In this document: piece by piece, positions 26,922 through 36,089 of the stretch
Numbering within the stretch: the stretch's first letter is position 1
How the letters are laid out: each line of letters starts with the position of its first letter
Source: Pedobacter deserti
GTDB lineage: Bacteria; Bacteroidota; Bacteroidia; Sphingobacteriales; Sphingobacteriaceae
NCBI RefSeq assembly: GCF_024436415.1
Contig: NZ_JAFMZQ010000001.1
Span: 1,240,001-1,304,000, forward strand
Direction of reading: 5' to 3'
DNA length: 64,000 bases
Position numbers and translations under genes: made by a program
Notes under the pieces: model-generated
Database searches by the model: none
The model's input: the letters and a program-made list of their open reading frames with translations, nothing else
What the model was told of the DNA's origin: nothing

Positions 26922-27389
26922 ATGAAAAAATTGTTTATTACCCTTATTGGATGTGCAGCGATGTTTTTCTTTAACGAGAGCACCGCACAGGCACAAAATT
27001 ACAAAACCGCGCTTGGAATGCGTATTGAGGCAGGAGATGGCTCAACAGGCGTTGGTTTTAATGCTAAGCACTTCTTTAGCAGCAACACTGCTATCGATGC
27101 AAATCTCTTGTTCTATGATGGAGACGTTATAGGACTGGGTGCAGAGTTGCAATGGAACGATCGCGTTAAGGGAGCTTCAGGGCTCGACTGGTATTTGGGT
27201 CTTGGTCCGAATTTCCTTTTCTATGATGAGGTTACTGCGGTTCAACTGAGGCCTGTAGCCGGACTTGACTATAAAGTCCCCAGCGCGCCAATTGATTTCG
27301 CTTTCGATTGGAGACCAGCTTTCCGTTTAAATCACGGTACTGATTTTTCAGCTGCACGGTTCGGAATTTCCCTGCGCTATGCATTCTAG
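26922..27389 (+). CDS. Small exported barrel-like outer-membrane protein, function unknown
   Basis: 155 residues. The signal peptide covers about 1-24 (MKKLFITLIGCAAMFFF... to AQAQ). The remainder has short alternating strands typical of a small eight-stranded beta-barrel: KTALGMRIEAGDGSTGVGFNAKHFF, DANLLFYDGDVIGLGAELQW, LDWYLGLGPNFLFY, and a C-terminal FGISLRYAF ending in phenylalanine, the usual barrel-assembly signal. I know many similar unnamed Bacteroidota proteins but no assigned function. It comes 71 bases after the PorE-like gene, behind an inverted repeat, and is followed by a strong terminator, so it may be its own unit or the last gene of the adhesin locus. Confidence 0.75.
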   Translation: MKKLFITLIGCAAMFFFNESTAQAQNYKTALGMRIEAGDGSTGVGFNAKHFFSSNTAIDANLLFYDGDVIGLGAELQWNDRVKGASGLDWYLGLGPNFLFYDEVTAVQLRPVAGLDYKVPSAPIDFAFDWRPAFRLNHGTDFSAARFGISLRYAF

Positions 27390-27408
27390 GACAACATCTC
27401 TATAGAAC

Positions 27409-27440
27409 AAAAAAATGCCGTGGCTACCACGGCATTTTTT
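27409..27440. terminator. Strong bidirectional terminator
   Basis: ATGCCGTGG pairs with CCACGGCAT around a three-base CTA loop (27415-27435), flanked by an A-run on the left and a T-run on the right. It can end transcription of the barrel-like gene and of the convergent M61 peptidase gene. Confidence 0.9.
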
Positions 27441-27448
27441 GTTTTTTA

Positions 27449-29236
27449 TTATTTAAGCCAGCCTTTCAGCACCGCCTTTTGTTTATTTGTAGCCTTCGGG
27501 TCTATGGTGACTTCCAGCTTTACGTTAGGATTTGCTTTTAAAGTCACTTTGAAGTCCCTGATCAGTCCATCTCTTCTTACCCGGATCATAACAGACTCGC
27601 CTGGCTTTTTACTCATTATAACTGGCATATTTTCAACAGAGATGTCGACCGGAACATCGTCTACGCTGATCAGTTCGTCGTTCACGTTAATGCCGTCTGT
27701 CCAGGCAGCAGAATTGCGGGACACTGCTGATACAAAGAATCCAGCTTCCGTCCGCTTCGTCGCTGTTCCGAGGTAGGGAATGTTAAGGCCTTCCGTGATG
27801 TTTTTCACGTTAATGCCGGCATAACCAAAATATTTCTCATAATCCAAAGGCCCGGTTCCATTCACATACTTCTCCCAGAACGCTGTAAAATCTACCCCGC
27901 TTAACTTTTCAACCATGGCCTTAAATTCCGAGTCTGTATACCCGCGTCCTTTGGCTTTGTAATACTCGTCATACATCGCTTTCATGACGTCGTCTAGATT
28001 TCTTGTGCCCTTCGTCGCGTTAGAAATTTCCAAGTCCATAAACATGCCGAGCACTTCGCCTTTGTTGTAATAAGAGATCGTGCTGTTATTGGAATTTTCA
28101 TTTGGTCTGTAATACTTGATCCAGGCATCGTAACTGGCTTCTGCGACCGATTGTATTTTTGCTCCGGGCGTGTTAACCACCCCCGTTATGGCGGTGGCTA
28201 GGTTTTGAACCGTCTCCTCCGTTGTAAGGAACCCGGAACGGTGCATCAGTTTGTTTTCATAGTAGGCTGTAAAACCTTCCGCTACCCATAAGCTTGTGGT
28301 ATAATTCTCGTTCTCATAGTCGAAGGGTCCGAGGGCCTGAGGTCTCAATCTTTTGACGTTCCACAGGTGGTAGTATTCATGCGCTACAAGGTTCAGAAAG
28401 CCAAGATAGATTTTGGGGTTGGTATAGCCGTTTCTTGTCGCGCCCAGCACGGTTGAATTCAGGTGTTCCAGTCCCCCGCCGCCGCTCTGATAGTTGTGGA
28501 CGATAAACGTATAATGTTTATTGGGATTTTCACCATACATAGCGGTTGCTTCTTCAACAATGCGCGCCATATCTTTCTTCAGTTTCTCTGTATCGTAATT
28601 GCCGCCTCCTACCATGGCTACTTCGTGTTTTACCCCCGCGGCGGTAAATTCAAATACGTCTTGGTTGCCCACTTCAATCGGGCTATCGTACAAAATGTCA
28701 AAGTTTGAAGCAGTATAAGTGAATGGCTCGCCAGCTACCGGTTCCAGTCCGGTAGACACCTTTTCCCAACCTTTAAAAGGTTTGATGCGAACAGTGCTCG
28801 GTAAATCAAGCATCCCGTCCGGATACATGAAAATGCCGGTGGGCGACAGGAAAGCATGGCTGTCGTCTACAAACGAGGTACGCACAGAAACCTCAAAAGC
28901 ATAAATGCGGTACTTTACTTTGATGCTATTCGCGTTTGCACTATAAATGCGCCAGGCATTTTTCCTTATTTTTTCCGTGCGGATGGATTTACCATTCGAA
29001 CTTGCAGTCAGGCCTTCGATGTTTTTGGAAAATTCCCTAACCAGGTAAGATCCAGGCGCCCAAACTGGCATTCTGATGTCGACGTGGTCCTTCTTTAACC
29101 CCGAAATTGTCATTTCGATTTCGGCATAATGGGCCTGTGGTTCGGTAAAGCTAACTTCAAATCCAATTTTAACCTGAGACTTGCTGATCATATTAAATGC
29201 GAGTAGAATAATGATGGTGGCTGCTGCTGTTTTCAT
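27449..29236 (-). CDS. M61-family (glycyl aminopeptidase-like) metallopeptidase with PDZ domain
   Basis: 595 residues from the ATG at 29236; a TTG three codons upstream is less likely. A short signal peptide (about 1-20) is present. After the N-terminal beta-sandwich domain of the family comes the zinc motif HEYYHLWNVKRLRP, in which the two histidines and a downstream glutamate (VAEGFTAYYENKL) bind zinc. The C-terminal 100 residues form a PDZ domain (GFFVSAVSRNSAAWTDGINVNDELISVDD). M61 enzymes cleave N-terminal Gly/Ala; a periplasmic peptidase is likely. It stands alone, converging with the adhesin locus and divergent from the efflux operon. Confidence 0.92.
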   Translation of the reverse strand: MKTAAATIIILLAFNMISKSQVKIGFEVSFTEPQAHYAEIEMTISGLKKDHVDIRMPVWAPGSYLVREFSKNIEGLTASSNGKSIRTEKIRKNAWRIYSANANSIKVKYRIYAFEVSVRTSFVDDSHAFLSPTGIFMYPDGMLDLPSTVRIKPFKGWEKVSTGLEPVAGEPFTYTASNFDILYDSPIEVGNQDVFEFTAAGVKHEVAMVGGGNYDTEKLKKDMARIVEEATAMYGENPNKHYTFIVHNYQSGGGGLEHLNSTVLGATRNGYTNPKIYLGFLNLVAHEYYHLWNVKRLRPQALGPFDYENENYTTSLWVAEGFTAYYENKLMHRSGFLTTEETVQNLATAITGVVNTPGAKIQSVAEASYDAWIKYYRPNENSNNSTISYYNKGEVLGMFMDLEISNATKGTRNLDDVMKAMYDEYYKAKGRGYTDSEFKAMVEKLSGVDFTAFWEKYVNGTGPLDYEKYFGYAGINVKNITEGLNIPYLGTATKRTEAGFFVSAVSRNSAAWTDGINVNDELISVDDVPVDISVENMPVIMSKKPGESVMIRVRRDGLIRDFKVTLKANPNVKLEVTIDPKATNKQKAVLKGWLK

Positions 29237-29353
29237 ATAACACAAACAATAAATTGCCCAAACTTACCCAAAAACTTAGCAAAAATGGAGATCAGCATTT
29301 ATTTTGGTCGCGTAACAACCTTAATACAAGTTCTTACAGGCATCATATTTGAA

Positions 29354-29361
29354 TATTTTTG
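29354..29361 (+). promoter_or_regulatory. Probable -7 box of the RND efflux operon
   Basis: TATTTTTG matches TAnnTTTG and ends 27 bases before the chosen ATG at 29389. It supports that start over the upstream codon at 29359, which would fall inside the box. No clear -33 element was seen. Confidence 0.45.
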
Positions 29362-29388
29362 CACGTTTACAGACTAGTACATACACGA

Positions 29389-30459
29389 ATGAAACTGAAA
29401 TATATCATTTATGCACTTCTTGTGATAGGAATCGGGTCGCTTGTCTTCTATCGTATTAATGCGAATAAGAAACTGGAGGGACAACGCGGTAAAGGCGGTC
29501 CGGCAGGAGGATCTTCAAGTTTGCAGGTTGAGGGTATCGTTGTTAAACCAGGTAATTTTAACAATGCTCTAGAAGTAACCGGTACACTGGAAGCGAATGA
29601 AGCTGTTGAACTTCGCAGTGAGGTTTCCGGATTGGTGACGAGTATAAACTTCAGGGAGGGGACTGACGTGCGTAAAGGAGCTTTGCTTGTTAAAATTAAC
29701 GATCGTGATATCCAGGCACAACTGCAGGAGGCACTAACCCGTCAGAAGCTTTCCGCTACTGTAGAAAACCGGTCCAGACAACTGCTGGAGAAGGGTGCCA
29801 TCAGTCAGGAAGAATACGATACCTCGCTGGCCGACCTGCGTTCTCTCGAAGCTCAAACTCAACTTATTCGTGCTCAATTGGCCAGGACCGCTATATACGC
29901 ACCCTTTAGCGGTAAGGTAGGTTTACGCTCAATATCTGTAGGTGAGTATATCACACCGGCTACTTTAATTGCAAGGCTTTCGAGCATTAATCCTTTAAAA
30001 GTCAGCTTTTCTGTGCCGGAGCGTTACATGGGGCAGATCACCAACGGCTCGGAGATTTCATTCACCACTGACGGCTTAAATAAAACTTTTAAAGGAAAAG
30101 TGTACGCTATAGAGCCTGGCGTTAATGTGCAGACGCGTACCCTGCAAATCAGGGCTAGTGTGCCAAATGCAAGCGGTGAGCTGTTGCCCGGCTCTTTTGC
30201 CAAAATAAAACTTAACCTGCGCGCTGTAGAAGATGCTATCCTTATCCCTAATGAGGCGATAATACCTGTGCTGGACGGGAAAACAGTCTTCGTAAGCCGT
30301 AATGGTAAAGCGCAGCAGGTCAAAGTCGAAACCGGAACCAGAACCGCCGAACATATCGTGGTAACTGCCGGCTTGCAGCAAGGAGATACGGTGCTGACCA
30401 CCGGGGCGATGGCCGTGAAACCTGACGCTGCGGTAAAAGTAACTGTGGTTAATCAATAA
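29389..30459 (+). CDS. RND efflux periplasmic adaptor (membrane fusion protein)
   Basis: 356 residues with an N-terminal signal/anchor (MKLKYIIYALLVIGIGSLVF). The paired lipoyl/barrel-sandwich halves are ANEAVELRSEVSGLVTSINFREGTDVRKGALLVKIN and AIYAPFSGKVGLRSISVGEYITPATLIARL, separated by a helical hairpin (about 125-165); beta-barrel and membrane-proximal domains follow (IPNEAIIPVLDGKTVFV). This is the HlyD/AcrA-type adaptor that joins the inner-membrane pump to the outer-membrane channel. Its stop is 7 bases before the pump gene. A glycine/serine-rich stretch follows the anchor. The exported substrate cannot be predicted. Confidence 0.95.
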   Translation: MKLKYIIYALLVIGIGSLVFYRINANKKLEGQRGKGGPAGGSSSLQVEGIVVKPGNFNNALEVTGTLEANEAVELRSEVSGLVTSINFREGTDVRKGALLVKINDRDIQAQLQEALTRQKLSATVENRSRQLLEKGAISQEEYDTSLADLRSLEAQTQLIRAQLARTAIYAPFSGKVGLRSISVGEYITPATLIARLSSINPLKVSFSVPERYMGQITNGSEISFTTDGLNKTFKGKVYAIEPGVNVQTRTLQIRASVPNASGELLPGSFAKIKLNLRAVEDAILIPNEAIIPVLDGKTVFVSRNGKAQQVKVETGTRTAEHIVVTAGLQQGDTVLTTGAMAVKPDAAVKVTVVNQ

Positions 30460-30466
30460 AGCTGAG

Positions 30467-33400
30467 ATGAGTATTTCTACCACGAGTATAAAGCGGCCGG
30501 TACTGGCCATTGTGATGAACTTGATGATTCTCCTGTTCGGGATCATCGGCTATACGTTTCTCGGCGTAAGGGAGTTTCCCAACATCGAGCCAACCGTAGT
30601 GTCTGTGCGGACTTCCTATCCGGGTGCAAATTCTGATATCATTGAATCCCAAATAACAGAGCCGCTGGAAAAATCCATTAATGGTATCGACGGAATCAGG
30701 AACATCACTTCGTCCAGTAATCAGGGTTCCAGCAACATCACCATAGAGTTCAATCTCGATAAAAATATTGATGACGCGGCAAATGATGTGCGCGACAAGG
30801 TTTCGCAGGCAGCCAGAAGTTTGCCAAAGGATATCGACGGAAATCCGGTGGTGAGTAAAGCGGATGACAATTCCGATGCGGTGATTACCATGACCGTGCA
30901 AAGCGACAAACGGAACGTGATGGAGCTTAGCGACTATGCTGAAAATGTGATTGCAGATCGTTTGCAAACCATCACAGGAGTTAGCAGTGTGCGCATCATG
31001 GGTCAGCGTAAATATGCCATGCGCATACGTATAGCCCCCGATAAGCTGGCTGCTTACGGGCTTACCTCTCAGGATATCGTCAATGCACTGAACCAGGAGA
31101 ATGTTGAATTGCCTTCAGGCCGCATCACCGGAGCCAATACGGAACTCACGGTCAAAACGCTTGGAAAGCTGACTAATGAACAGCAGTTCAATGACCTGAT
31201 CCTTAAATCCGACTCGGGAAGTCTTGTGCGCCTGAGCGATATCGGATATGCGGAACTGGCATCAGAGAATGAAGAAACCGTGCTACGCGAGTCAGGAAAG
31301 CCCATGGTGGCGGTCGGATTGATTCCGCAGCCTGGAGCTAACTACCTCGATATTTCAAAGGAATTTGACCGCCGTTTTGAAGAACTGCAAAAAGATATCC
31401 CTAAAGACATCAAACTAAATATTTCGCTGGATACGACGAAGTTTATCAAGCAATCCGTTACCGAGGTTGCGGAAACGATAGTCCTTTCGTTAATTCTGGT
31501 TATACTCATCATCTACCTGTTCTTTCGTGATTGGGCCATTGCATTTCGACCCCTTATTGATATACCGGTATCGCTGATCTTTACCTTCTTTATCATGTAT
31601 ATTTTTGGGTTTTCGATCAACGTACTGTCGCTTTTGGCTATTGTACTTGCCACTGGGCTTGTTGTTGACGACGGTATTGTGGTTACAGAAAACATCTTTA
31701 AAAAGATTGAAGAAGGCTACTCGCCCTTTGAAGCGGCAATAAAGGGGTCTAATGAAATTTTTTTCGCGGTAATCTCCATATCTATAACGCTTGCCGCAGT
31801 ATTCCTTCCGGTCATCTTTCTCGAGGGATTTGTCGGGCGGCTGTTCCGCGAGTTCGGTGTGGTGATAGGTGCGGCGGTGCTGATCTCCGCTTTCGTGTCC
31901 CTTACCCTTACTCCAATGCTGAACGCCTATCTGATGAAAAAGAGCGGGCATAAAAAGACCAGGTTTTATGAGGCTACGGAACCCTACTTTGTAAAACTAA
32001 ACGATGGTTATGCCGAGCGGCTTGATAAGTTTCTCGCCAGAAAATGGCTTGCTGTTCCTATTCTGCTTGTATGCGTTGGTCTGATCGTATTATTTTGGAA
32101 CATTATACCGAAAGAGACCGCCCCATACGATGACCGGAGCGCAATAAATATGAATATCTCTACACCCGAGGGCTCCTCGTTTGCTTATACCGATCGCTTT
32201 ATGGGTAAAATCGTCGACATGATCAATGATTCTGTTCCCGAAAAGAAAGTCAATATCACCATCACCTCGCCTGGGTTTGGTGGGGGGTCAACAAACAGCG
32301 GTTTTGTAAGAATGGGATTGGTGGATCCTGGCGACCGCGAGCGTTCCCAGGCGGAGATTGCCGCGAAACTCACTTCGATTACCAGGAAATATACAGAGGG
32401 CAAAGCGGTGGTTACCCAGCAGCCTACCATTTCCGTGGGTCGGCGCGGGGGCTTGCCTATCAACTATATCATTCAGGCACAGAATTTTGAAAAATTGCGT
32501 GAAAAGCTGCCTGTCTTTATGGAGGAGGTAAGCAAAGACCCTACGTTTACCACCTCAGACGTAAACCTGAAATTTAACAAGCCTGAAATCAACCTGACGA
32601 TAGACCGTGACAAAGCTAAGGCGCTAGGTGTTTCTGCTGCGGATATCGGTACCGCATTGCAGCTTGGCCTGAGCGGTCAGCGATTCTCCTATTTCTTTAT
32701 GGACGGCAAACAGTATCAGGTAATCGGTCAGTTTGAAGCAAGCGAACGCAAAGCTCCGCTCGATCTCAGTTCCGTTTACGTGAGAAATAGCCGCAACCAG
32801 CTCATTCAGCTCGATAACGTCGTTACTGCCGAAGAGCAGAGCAGTCCCCCGCAATTATACCGGAACAACCGGTTCATTTCGGCCACCGTTTCCGCAGGCT
32901 TGTCGCCGGGCAATAGTATTGGTGATGGTCTTGAGGCCATGGACCGGATCTCGGAGAAGGTACTCGACGAGTCATTTTCAACCGATCTTGGGGGCGAATC
33001 AAGGGATTTCAAAGAAAGTTCTTCAAACACGTTGTTTGCCTTCCTGCTAGCCTTGCTGCTGGTATATCTGATACTGTCTGCGCAGTTTGAGAGTTTTATC
33101 GATCCGGTAATTATTATTCTCACGGTTCCGATGGCGGTGGCGGGAGCATTTCTGTCCTTGTGGCTGTTCGGCCAGAGCTGGAATATCTTCAGTCAGATCG
33201 GCACCATTATGCTTATCGGGCTTGTAACGAAAAACGGTATCTTGATTGTCGAATTTGCCAATCAGCTTAAGGAGCAGGGCAAGAGTGTTAAGGAGGCGAT
33301 CAGGGAAGCATCTGTGTCTAGGCTAAGGCCTATTCTTATGACAAGTTTAGCGATTGCCATTGGTGCCTTGCCAATTGCTATGGCCCTAGGTGCGGCTGCT

Positions 33401-33598
33401 AAAAGCAGGATGGGCATGGGTATCGTAATTGTGGGCGGAACCACTTTTTCTCTGATCCTTACGCTTTTCGTTATTCCGGCCATCTATACCTATTGGTCAA
33501 AAGAACATAAAGCCAATGCCGATCTGGAGGCATCGCTTAAAACGGCCTTGGCAAATGAAGCGGACGCAAACATAAAAAGGGATCAACATGCGGGTTAA
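30467..33598 (+). CDS. RND (HAE1-type) efflux pump permease
   Basis: 1043 residues, the usual length of AcrB-type pumps, with twelve predicted membrane helices in two repeats. The proton-relay aspartates are in ATGLVVDDGIVVTENI (transmembrane helix 4) and the matching lysine in LVTKNGILIVEFANQ (helix 10). Two large periplasmic loops carry the porter and docking domains. Proton-driven export of drugs or other small amphipathic molecules through the adaptor and TolC-like channel is expected; specificity is unknown. The next gene's ATG lies 11 bases inside its 3' end, so the operon is tightly coupled. Confidence 0.96.
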   Translation: MSISTTSIKRPVLAIVMNLMILLFGIIGYTFLGVREFPNIEPTVVSVRTSYPGANSDIIESQITEPLEKSINGIDGIRNITSSSNQGSSNITIEFNLDKNIDDAANDVRDKVSQAARSLPKDIDGNPVVSKADDNSDAVITMTVQSDKRNVMELSDYAENVIADRLQTITGVSSVRIMGQRKYAMRIRIAPDKLAAYGLTSQDIVNALNQENVELPSGRITGANTELTVKTLGKLTNEQQFNDLILKSDSGSLVRLSDIGYAELASENEETVLRESGKPMVAVGLIPQPGANYLDISKEFDRRFEELQKDIPKDIKLNISLDTTKFIKQSVTEVAETIVLSLILVILIIYLFFRDWAIAFRPLIDIPVSLIFTFFIMYIFGFSINVLSLLAIVLATGLVVDDGIVVTENIFKKIEEGYSPFEAAIKGSNEIFFAVISISITLAAVFLPVIFLEGFVGRLFREFGVVIGAAVLISAFVSLTLTPMLNAYLMKKSGHKKTRFYEATEPYFVKLNDGYAERLDKFLARKWLAVPILLVCVGLIVLFWNIIPKETAPYDDRSAINMNISTPEGSSFAYTDRFMGKIVDMINDSVPEKKVNITITSPGFGGGSTNSGFVRMGLVDPGDRERSQAEIAAKLTSITRKYTEGKAVVTQQPTISVGRRGGLPINYIIQAQNFEKLREKLPVFMEEVSKDPTFTTSDVNLKFNKPEINLTIDRDKAKALGVSAADIGTALQLGLSGQRFSYFFMDGKQYQVIGQFEASERKAPLDLSSVYVRNSRNQLIQLDNVVTAEEQSSPPQLYRNNRFISATVSAGLSPGNSIGDGLEAMDRISEKVLDESFSTDLGGESRDFKESSSNTLFAFLLALLLVYLILSAQFESFIDPVIIILTVPMAVAGAFLSLWLFGQSWNIFSQIGTIMLIGLVTKNGILIVEFANQLKEQGKSVKEAIREASVSRLRPILMTSLAIAIGALPIAMALGAAAKSRMGMGIVIVGGTTFSLILTLFVIPAIYTYWSKEHKANADLEASLKTALANEADANIKRDQHAG

Positions 33599-34904
33599 CA
33601 AACTTCTATTAGTTTCTTGTTTAGCTATCTCGTGCTTCGCAATTTCGGGATATTCACAAGAGCGTTTATCGCTTCGAGAAGCGGTGAGTATTGCATTGGA
33701 AAACAACTACGATATCAAGCTCGTAAATAATGATCTGGAGATAGCCAGGAATAACGTAAATCCAGGGAATGCCGGCATGCTGCCACGCGTAGAAGGTACC
33801 TTTAGCGAAGGTGCGGGCAGACAAAATATTACAAGGACGCAAAGTAACGGTAATGAGCAAAGTCTGAGCGGCGTGCGCAATACCAATATGAGTTATGGCG
33901 TGGCTTTGGGCTGGACCATTTTCGATGGCCTGCAGATGTTCACGAACTATGAGCGGCTGAAGGAGCTGGAAAAGCAAGGAGAGGTGAATTCAAGAGCCGC
34001 AATATTGTCGACCATCAGCGCTGTGGTTAGCAGCTACTATACCGTGTTAAAAGAGCAAAAACTGGTGTCGGCCAGAGACAGCGCTATCGATGTATCTACA
34101 CTAAGATTGCAGATAGCTGATAACAAACTAAGCCTGGGAAGGGGCTCTAAGCTGGATGTGCTTACTGCGCAGGTCGACTATAACACAGATACCGCTGCCT
34201 ACCTTCAGGAACTGAATTTGCTGAAAGATGCCAGAACCGAACTCAACAGAATACTGGCCCGTGATCTGAATATAGCATTTGAAGTTGATGAAGACATTCA
34301 GATCAATGCCGCACTGGACTACACAGCCCTTACCAGTCAAACGGAACAGCTCAATCCCGCTCTTCAAAATGCATTCATCAATAAGAAAATCGCAGAACTT
34401 AACCTAAAACAGATCAAAGGGCAGCGCTATCCGGTTATAGGTGTAAATGGCGGATATGATGTTCAACGTAATACCAGTCCGACCGGCTTTAACATAGCTA
34501 CACGTGCCAACGGTTTCACTTATGGGGTTACGGCCAGCATCAACATTTTCAACGGTTTTTTGCAGCGGCAAAACGAGCGGAACGCAAAAGTGCAGATCAA
34601 TTCCTCTGAGCTTAGTCTTGAGCAAACCCGCCAAAATATCGGCGCACAATTACTTAATGCTTACCAGGATTATCGGACAAATCTGGACATCTTGAAGGTA
34701 CAAAGCAATAACGTGGATGTGGCCAAACAAAGTCTGGATATTACGCTTGAGAAATACCGGCTTGGAAGCATTGCCCCGCTGGAACTCCGTGAAGCGCAAC
34801 GGAACTATATCGACGCAGTCGCCCGACATCTCGAGGCTGAACATCAGGCCAAGCTTACGGAAGTGGCTCTTCAAGAGATCAGCGGCACGCTAAGTATCCA
34901 ATAA
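33588..34904 (+). CDS. TolC-family outer-membrane efflux channel
   Basis: 438 residues with a signal peptide (about 1-23, ending ISGYSQ). The mature protein shows the duplicated OEP pattern: LSLREAVSIALENNYDIKL at the start, a long helix pair with KLSLGRGSKLDVLTAQVDYNTDTA (about 175-205), and in the second repeat LEKYRLGSIAPLELREAQRNYIDAVARHLEAEHQ near the end. It forms the trimeric outer-membrane exit duct of the pump. It overlaps the permease gene and ends the operon. Confidence 0.95.
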   Translation: MRVNKLLLVSCLAISCFAISGYSQERLSLREAVSIALENNYDIKLVNNDLEIARNNVNPGNAGMLPRVEGTFSEGAGRQNITRTQSNGNEQSLSGVRNTNMSYGVALGWTIFDGLQMFTNYERLKELEKQGEVNSRAAILSTISAVVSSYYTVLKEQKLVSARDSAIDVSTLRLQIADNKLSLGRGSKLDVLTAQVDYNTDTAAYLQELNLLKDARTELNRILARDLNIAFEVDEDIQINAALDYTALTSQTEQLNPALQNAFINKKIAELNLKQIKGQRYPVIGVNGGYDVQRNTSPTGFNIATRANGFTYGVTASINIFNGFLQRQNERNAKVQINSSELSLEQTRQNIGAQLLNAYQDYRTNLDILKVQSNNVDVAKQSLDITLEKYRLGSIAPLELREAQRNYIDAVARHLEAEHQAKLTEVALQEISGTLSIQ

Positions 34905-34921
34905 TTTGCTATTTTTATGGC

Positions 34922-35776
34922 ATGATACTCGTAGCAGACAGTGGCTCTTCAAAAACGGACTGGATTGGTTACAGTCCGGATGAAAAACTCGTTTTCAGTA
35001 CACAGGGCATTAATCCTTACTTTTTGAATGCCCATGATATTTACAAAATACTTGCTAAAAAAAAGGAGTTGGCTGCATATGTGGATAAGGTCCGGGAAAT
35101 CTACTTCTTTGGAGCAGGCTGTTCGTCGCCCGACAAGATAGAAGTCATGTCTAACGGAATATCGAGCTTTTTTACCAACGCCTACGTGGCTGTCGAGCAC
35201 GATCTCCTCGGTTCAGCATTTGCAACCTGCGGCGACAAAGAAGGGCTTACGTGCATTCTAGGTACGGGGTCAAACATATGCTATTTCGATGGAGCGGATG
35301 TGCATAGCGGTTCACACGGATTGGGTTATGCTTTGGGGGATGAAGGCTCAGGAACCAGTTTCGGCAGGAAGCTGATTACCAGCTATCTTTACGGACAAAT
35401 GCCGCCTGAATTAGGGATTGAACTTGCTCAGAAATATGATATAAATAAAGAGTCGGTGATTACCAATGTGTATCAGCGGCCCTCGGCAAATATCTATCTG
35501 GCTTCCATAAGTAAGTTTATGGCGGCGCATTTAGATCACCCTTTTATACAAACTATACTGAGAGAGGGTTTTCAGGAATTTGTAGACACAAACATTAAAG
35601 ACTATCCCGACTATAAGAACCTCGACTGCCATTTTGTTGGCTCCATAGCCTATTATTATCAGGATGTCCTGAAAGCTGTTTGCGAGGCGAACGGCGTAAA
35701 AGTTGGTAAGATCCTTCAAAAGCCAATTGAAGAAATCTATCATTACATACTCAAACGTGAAGGCATCCTTATCTGA
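34922..35776 (+). CDS. BadF/BcrA-type ATPase, N-acetylglucosamine-kinase-like
   Basis: 284 residues of the ASKHA sugar-kinase fold. The phosphate-1 loop is ILVADSGSSKTDWIG at the N-terminus; the catalytic region and phosphate-2 loop are CILGTGSNICYFDG and GYALGDEGSGTSFGRKL. Bacteroidota relatives are annotated as N-acetylglucosamine kinases that phosphorylate GlcNAc from wall or chitin turnover for reuse; the assignment of substrate here is by family resemblance only. It follows TolC by 17 bases but has no functional tie to efflux. It converges with the PID-CTERM-like gene with two bases between them. Confidence 0.85.
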   Translation: MILVADSGSSKTDWIGYSPDEKLVFSTQGINPYFLNAHDIYKILAKKKELAAYVDKVREIYFFGAGCSSPDKIEVMSNGISSFFTNAYVAVEHDLLGSAFATCGDKEGLTCILGTGSNICYFDGADVHSGSHGLGYALGDEGSGTSFGRKLITSYLYGQMPPELGIELAQKYDINKESVITNVYQRPSANIYLASISKFMAAHLDHPFIQTILREGFQEFVDTNIKDYPDYKNLDCHFVGSIAYYYQDVLKAVCEANGVKVGKILQKPIEEIYHYILKREGILI

Positions 35777-35778
35777 AC

Positions 35779-35967
35779 TTAACGGCGATTTCTGTCTTTA
35801 GGCTGTTTTAATTTTTTAGCGCCATATAAGGCGCCAGCCAGCAGCAGGAAGCCCGTTCCTCCGTCCAGCGGAACATCCGGATCTCCCCCTGGCAGTCCCG
35901 GGTCTTCTGGTTGTGCCATCAACGCCGTTGTTGCACATAGCAAGCAAATCAATAATATCCTTTTCAT
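35779..35967 (-). CDS. Small exported protein with PID-CTERM-like C-terminal sorting motif
   Basis: 62 residues only. Signal peptide about 1-19 (ends TTALMAQ), an acidic proline/glycine-rich spacer (20-32), then VPLDGGTGFLLLAGALYGAK and a basic tail. The (P)(I/L)D-GG plus hydrophobic stretch plus lysine/arginine end resembles the PID-CTERM sorting signal known from Bacteroidota mini-proteins; the second residue is leucine rather than isoleucine. The mature part is almost nothing but the sorting signal. Its start lies 47 bases from a perfect 28-base palindrome that it shares with the divergent LamG gene. Function is unknown. Confidence 0.75.
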   Translation of the reverse strand: MKRILLICLLCATTALMAQPEDPGLPGGDPDVPLDGGTGFLLLAGALYGAKKLKQPKDRNRR

Positions 35968-36014
35968 TGGCCAAGTCTATGGATTAATCCAACAAGCTAG
36001 AAACAGGCAGCTGA

Positions 36015-36042
36015 TATTAACCGGATATATCCGGTTAATATT
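36015..36042. promoter_or_regulatory. Perfect 28-base palindrome (copy 1) between divergent surface-protein genes
   Basis: The core is TAACCGGATATATCCGGTTA (36019-36038), extended by ATAT / ATAT to 14-base arms with no spacer. It is 47 bases from both the PID-CTERM-like start (35967) and the LamG-protein start (36090). The same core recurs at 40025-40044. There is no T-run, so an operator is the simplest reading. Confidence 0.75.
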
Positions 36043-36089
36043 TGGTGTGGGTATCCCGGGGCCACTAAGTTTCTGCACTTTTCAATTGT

